Assembly: GCA_030064795.1 (NCBI GenBank)
Contig: JASJEI010000395.1
Span: 1-5,110 of the forward strand
DNA from: Pleurocapsa sp. MO_226.B13
GTDB taxonomy: Bacteria; Cyanobacteriota; Cyanobacteriia; Cyanobacteriales; Xenococcaceae
DNA: 5,110 nucleotides
Reading direction: 5' to 3'
Shown here: positions 4,916 through 5,110 of the stretch, in pieces
How positions within the stretch are numbered: position 1 is the stretch's first letter
Layout of the letters: every line of letters starts with the position of its first letter
Notes under the pieces: generated by a model
What the model saw: only the letters and a program-made list of their open reading frames with translations
What the model was told of the DNA's origin: nothing
Database searches by the model: none
Position numbers and translations under genes: made by a program

Positions 4916-5110
4916 ATGGAATCAAAGAGTTTTGGTATTTTTAAATTAAAAATTACTACTACAACAATTGCCGTTTTAGGTTCGATCTGCGGTGGCAATA
5001 ATGTTCGGGCGCAGGTAGTTAGCGATCGCACAACCAATACTCAGGTTCAAGTTAATAATGATATCTCTCAGATTACGGGAGGCATTCAAGCTGGCAATAA
5101 TCTTTTCCAT
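4916..5110 (+). CDS. Haemagglutinin-type two-partner secretion exoprotein (TpsA), N-terminus, partial
   Basis: Sixty-five codons are present before the right edge. TpsA exoproteins cross the inner membrane by Sec and the outer membrane through a TpsB/FhaC-type pore that recognises the N-terminal TPS domain. The product begins MESKSFGIFKLKITTTTIAV. Residues 1-32 look like a Sec signal peptide: basic start with K4, K10 and K12, a hydrophobic core at about 13-25, and a likely cleavage after VRA (30-32), leaving mature Gln33. The mature start (QVVSD, then TTNTQVQVNNDISQITGG and AGNNLFH at 59-65) matches the opening of the filamentous-haemagglutinin secretion domain common in cyanobacteria. AGGA at 4904-4907, 8 nt before the ATG, supports the start. 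A GCGATCGC site lies at 5022. A pore partner, if linked, is outside the window. Confidence 0.85.
   Translation, partial: MESKSFGIFKLKITTTTIAVLGSICGGNNVRAQVVSDRTTNTQVQVNNDISQITGGIQAGNNLFH

Noticed and set aside
4982..5000. Lipoprotein signal at Cys25 of the exoprotein
   Set aside because: The preceding residues GSI do not make a lipobox, and a good signal peptidase I site (VRA before Gln33) follows.
530..5029. GCGATCGC sites as operators or attachment sites
   Set aside because: They are HIP1 sites, scattered throughout many cyanobacterial genomes; all six here lie inside coding sequence. Their absence from the toxin-antitoxin segment is too small a sample to argue transfer.

Overview
This window almost certainly comes from a cyanobacterium. 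The octamer GCGATCGC (HIP1, the palindrome over-represented in many cyanobacteria) occurs six times in 5.1 kb, at 530, 706, 3127, 3466, 3961 and 5022. The protein families also fit: a TPR-CHAT caspase-like protein, a DUF559 endonuclease-like protein flanked by C/G-rich repeats, and a haemagglutinin-type two-partner secretion exoprotein. The genus cannot be fixed from this sequence.

Layout, left to right. (1) 1 to about 432: one end of an insertion sequence, with the first 132 codons of an IS1182-like transposase on the minus strand, running off the left edge. (2) About 439 to 2067, plus strand: a TPR-CHAT gene whose 5' part has been cut off by that insertion. It keeps two TPR units, a coiled linker and a complete CHAT protease domain with its His/Cys pair. 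(3) 2068-2391: an AT-rich gene-free leader with a good promoter candidate and three consecutive dyads. (4) 2392-3041, plus strand: a type II toxin-antitoxin operon, with a RelE/HigB-like 'addiction module killer' protein first and its HTH antidote second. (5) 3044-3618: a compact unit made of two direct copies of a 72-73 bp foldable repeat bracketing a minus-strand DUF559 gene. (6) 3618-4706, minus strand: an EamA/DMT-family ten-helix transporter whose stop codon touches the repeat. (7) 4707-4915: a divergent intergenic region. (8) 4916 to the right edge, plus strand: the signal peptide and start of the TPS domain of a haemagglutinin-like secreted protein.

This is an accessory, rearranged stretch with three kinds of mobile or selfish DNA in 5 kb: an IS, a toxin-antitoxin pair and a repeat-endonuclease cassette. 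The toxin and antitoxin clearly work together. The CHAT gene and the exoprotein gene may once have belonged to one locus, but that is inference. The most interesting object is the repeat-DUF559-repeat unit. It sits exactly between two convergent gene ends, has TA on both outer sides, and may be a small mobile element carrying its own nuclease.
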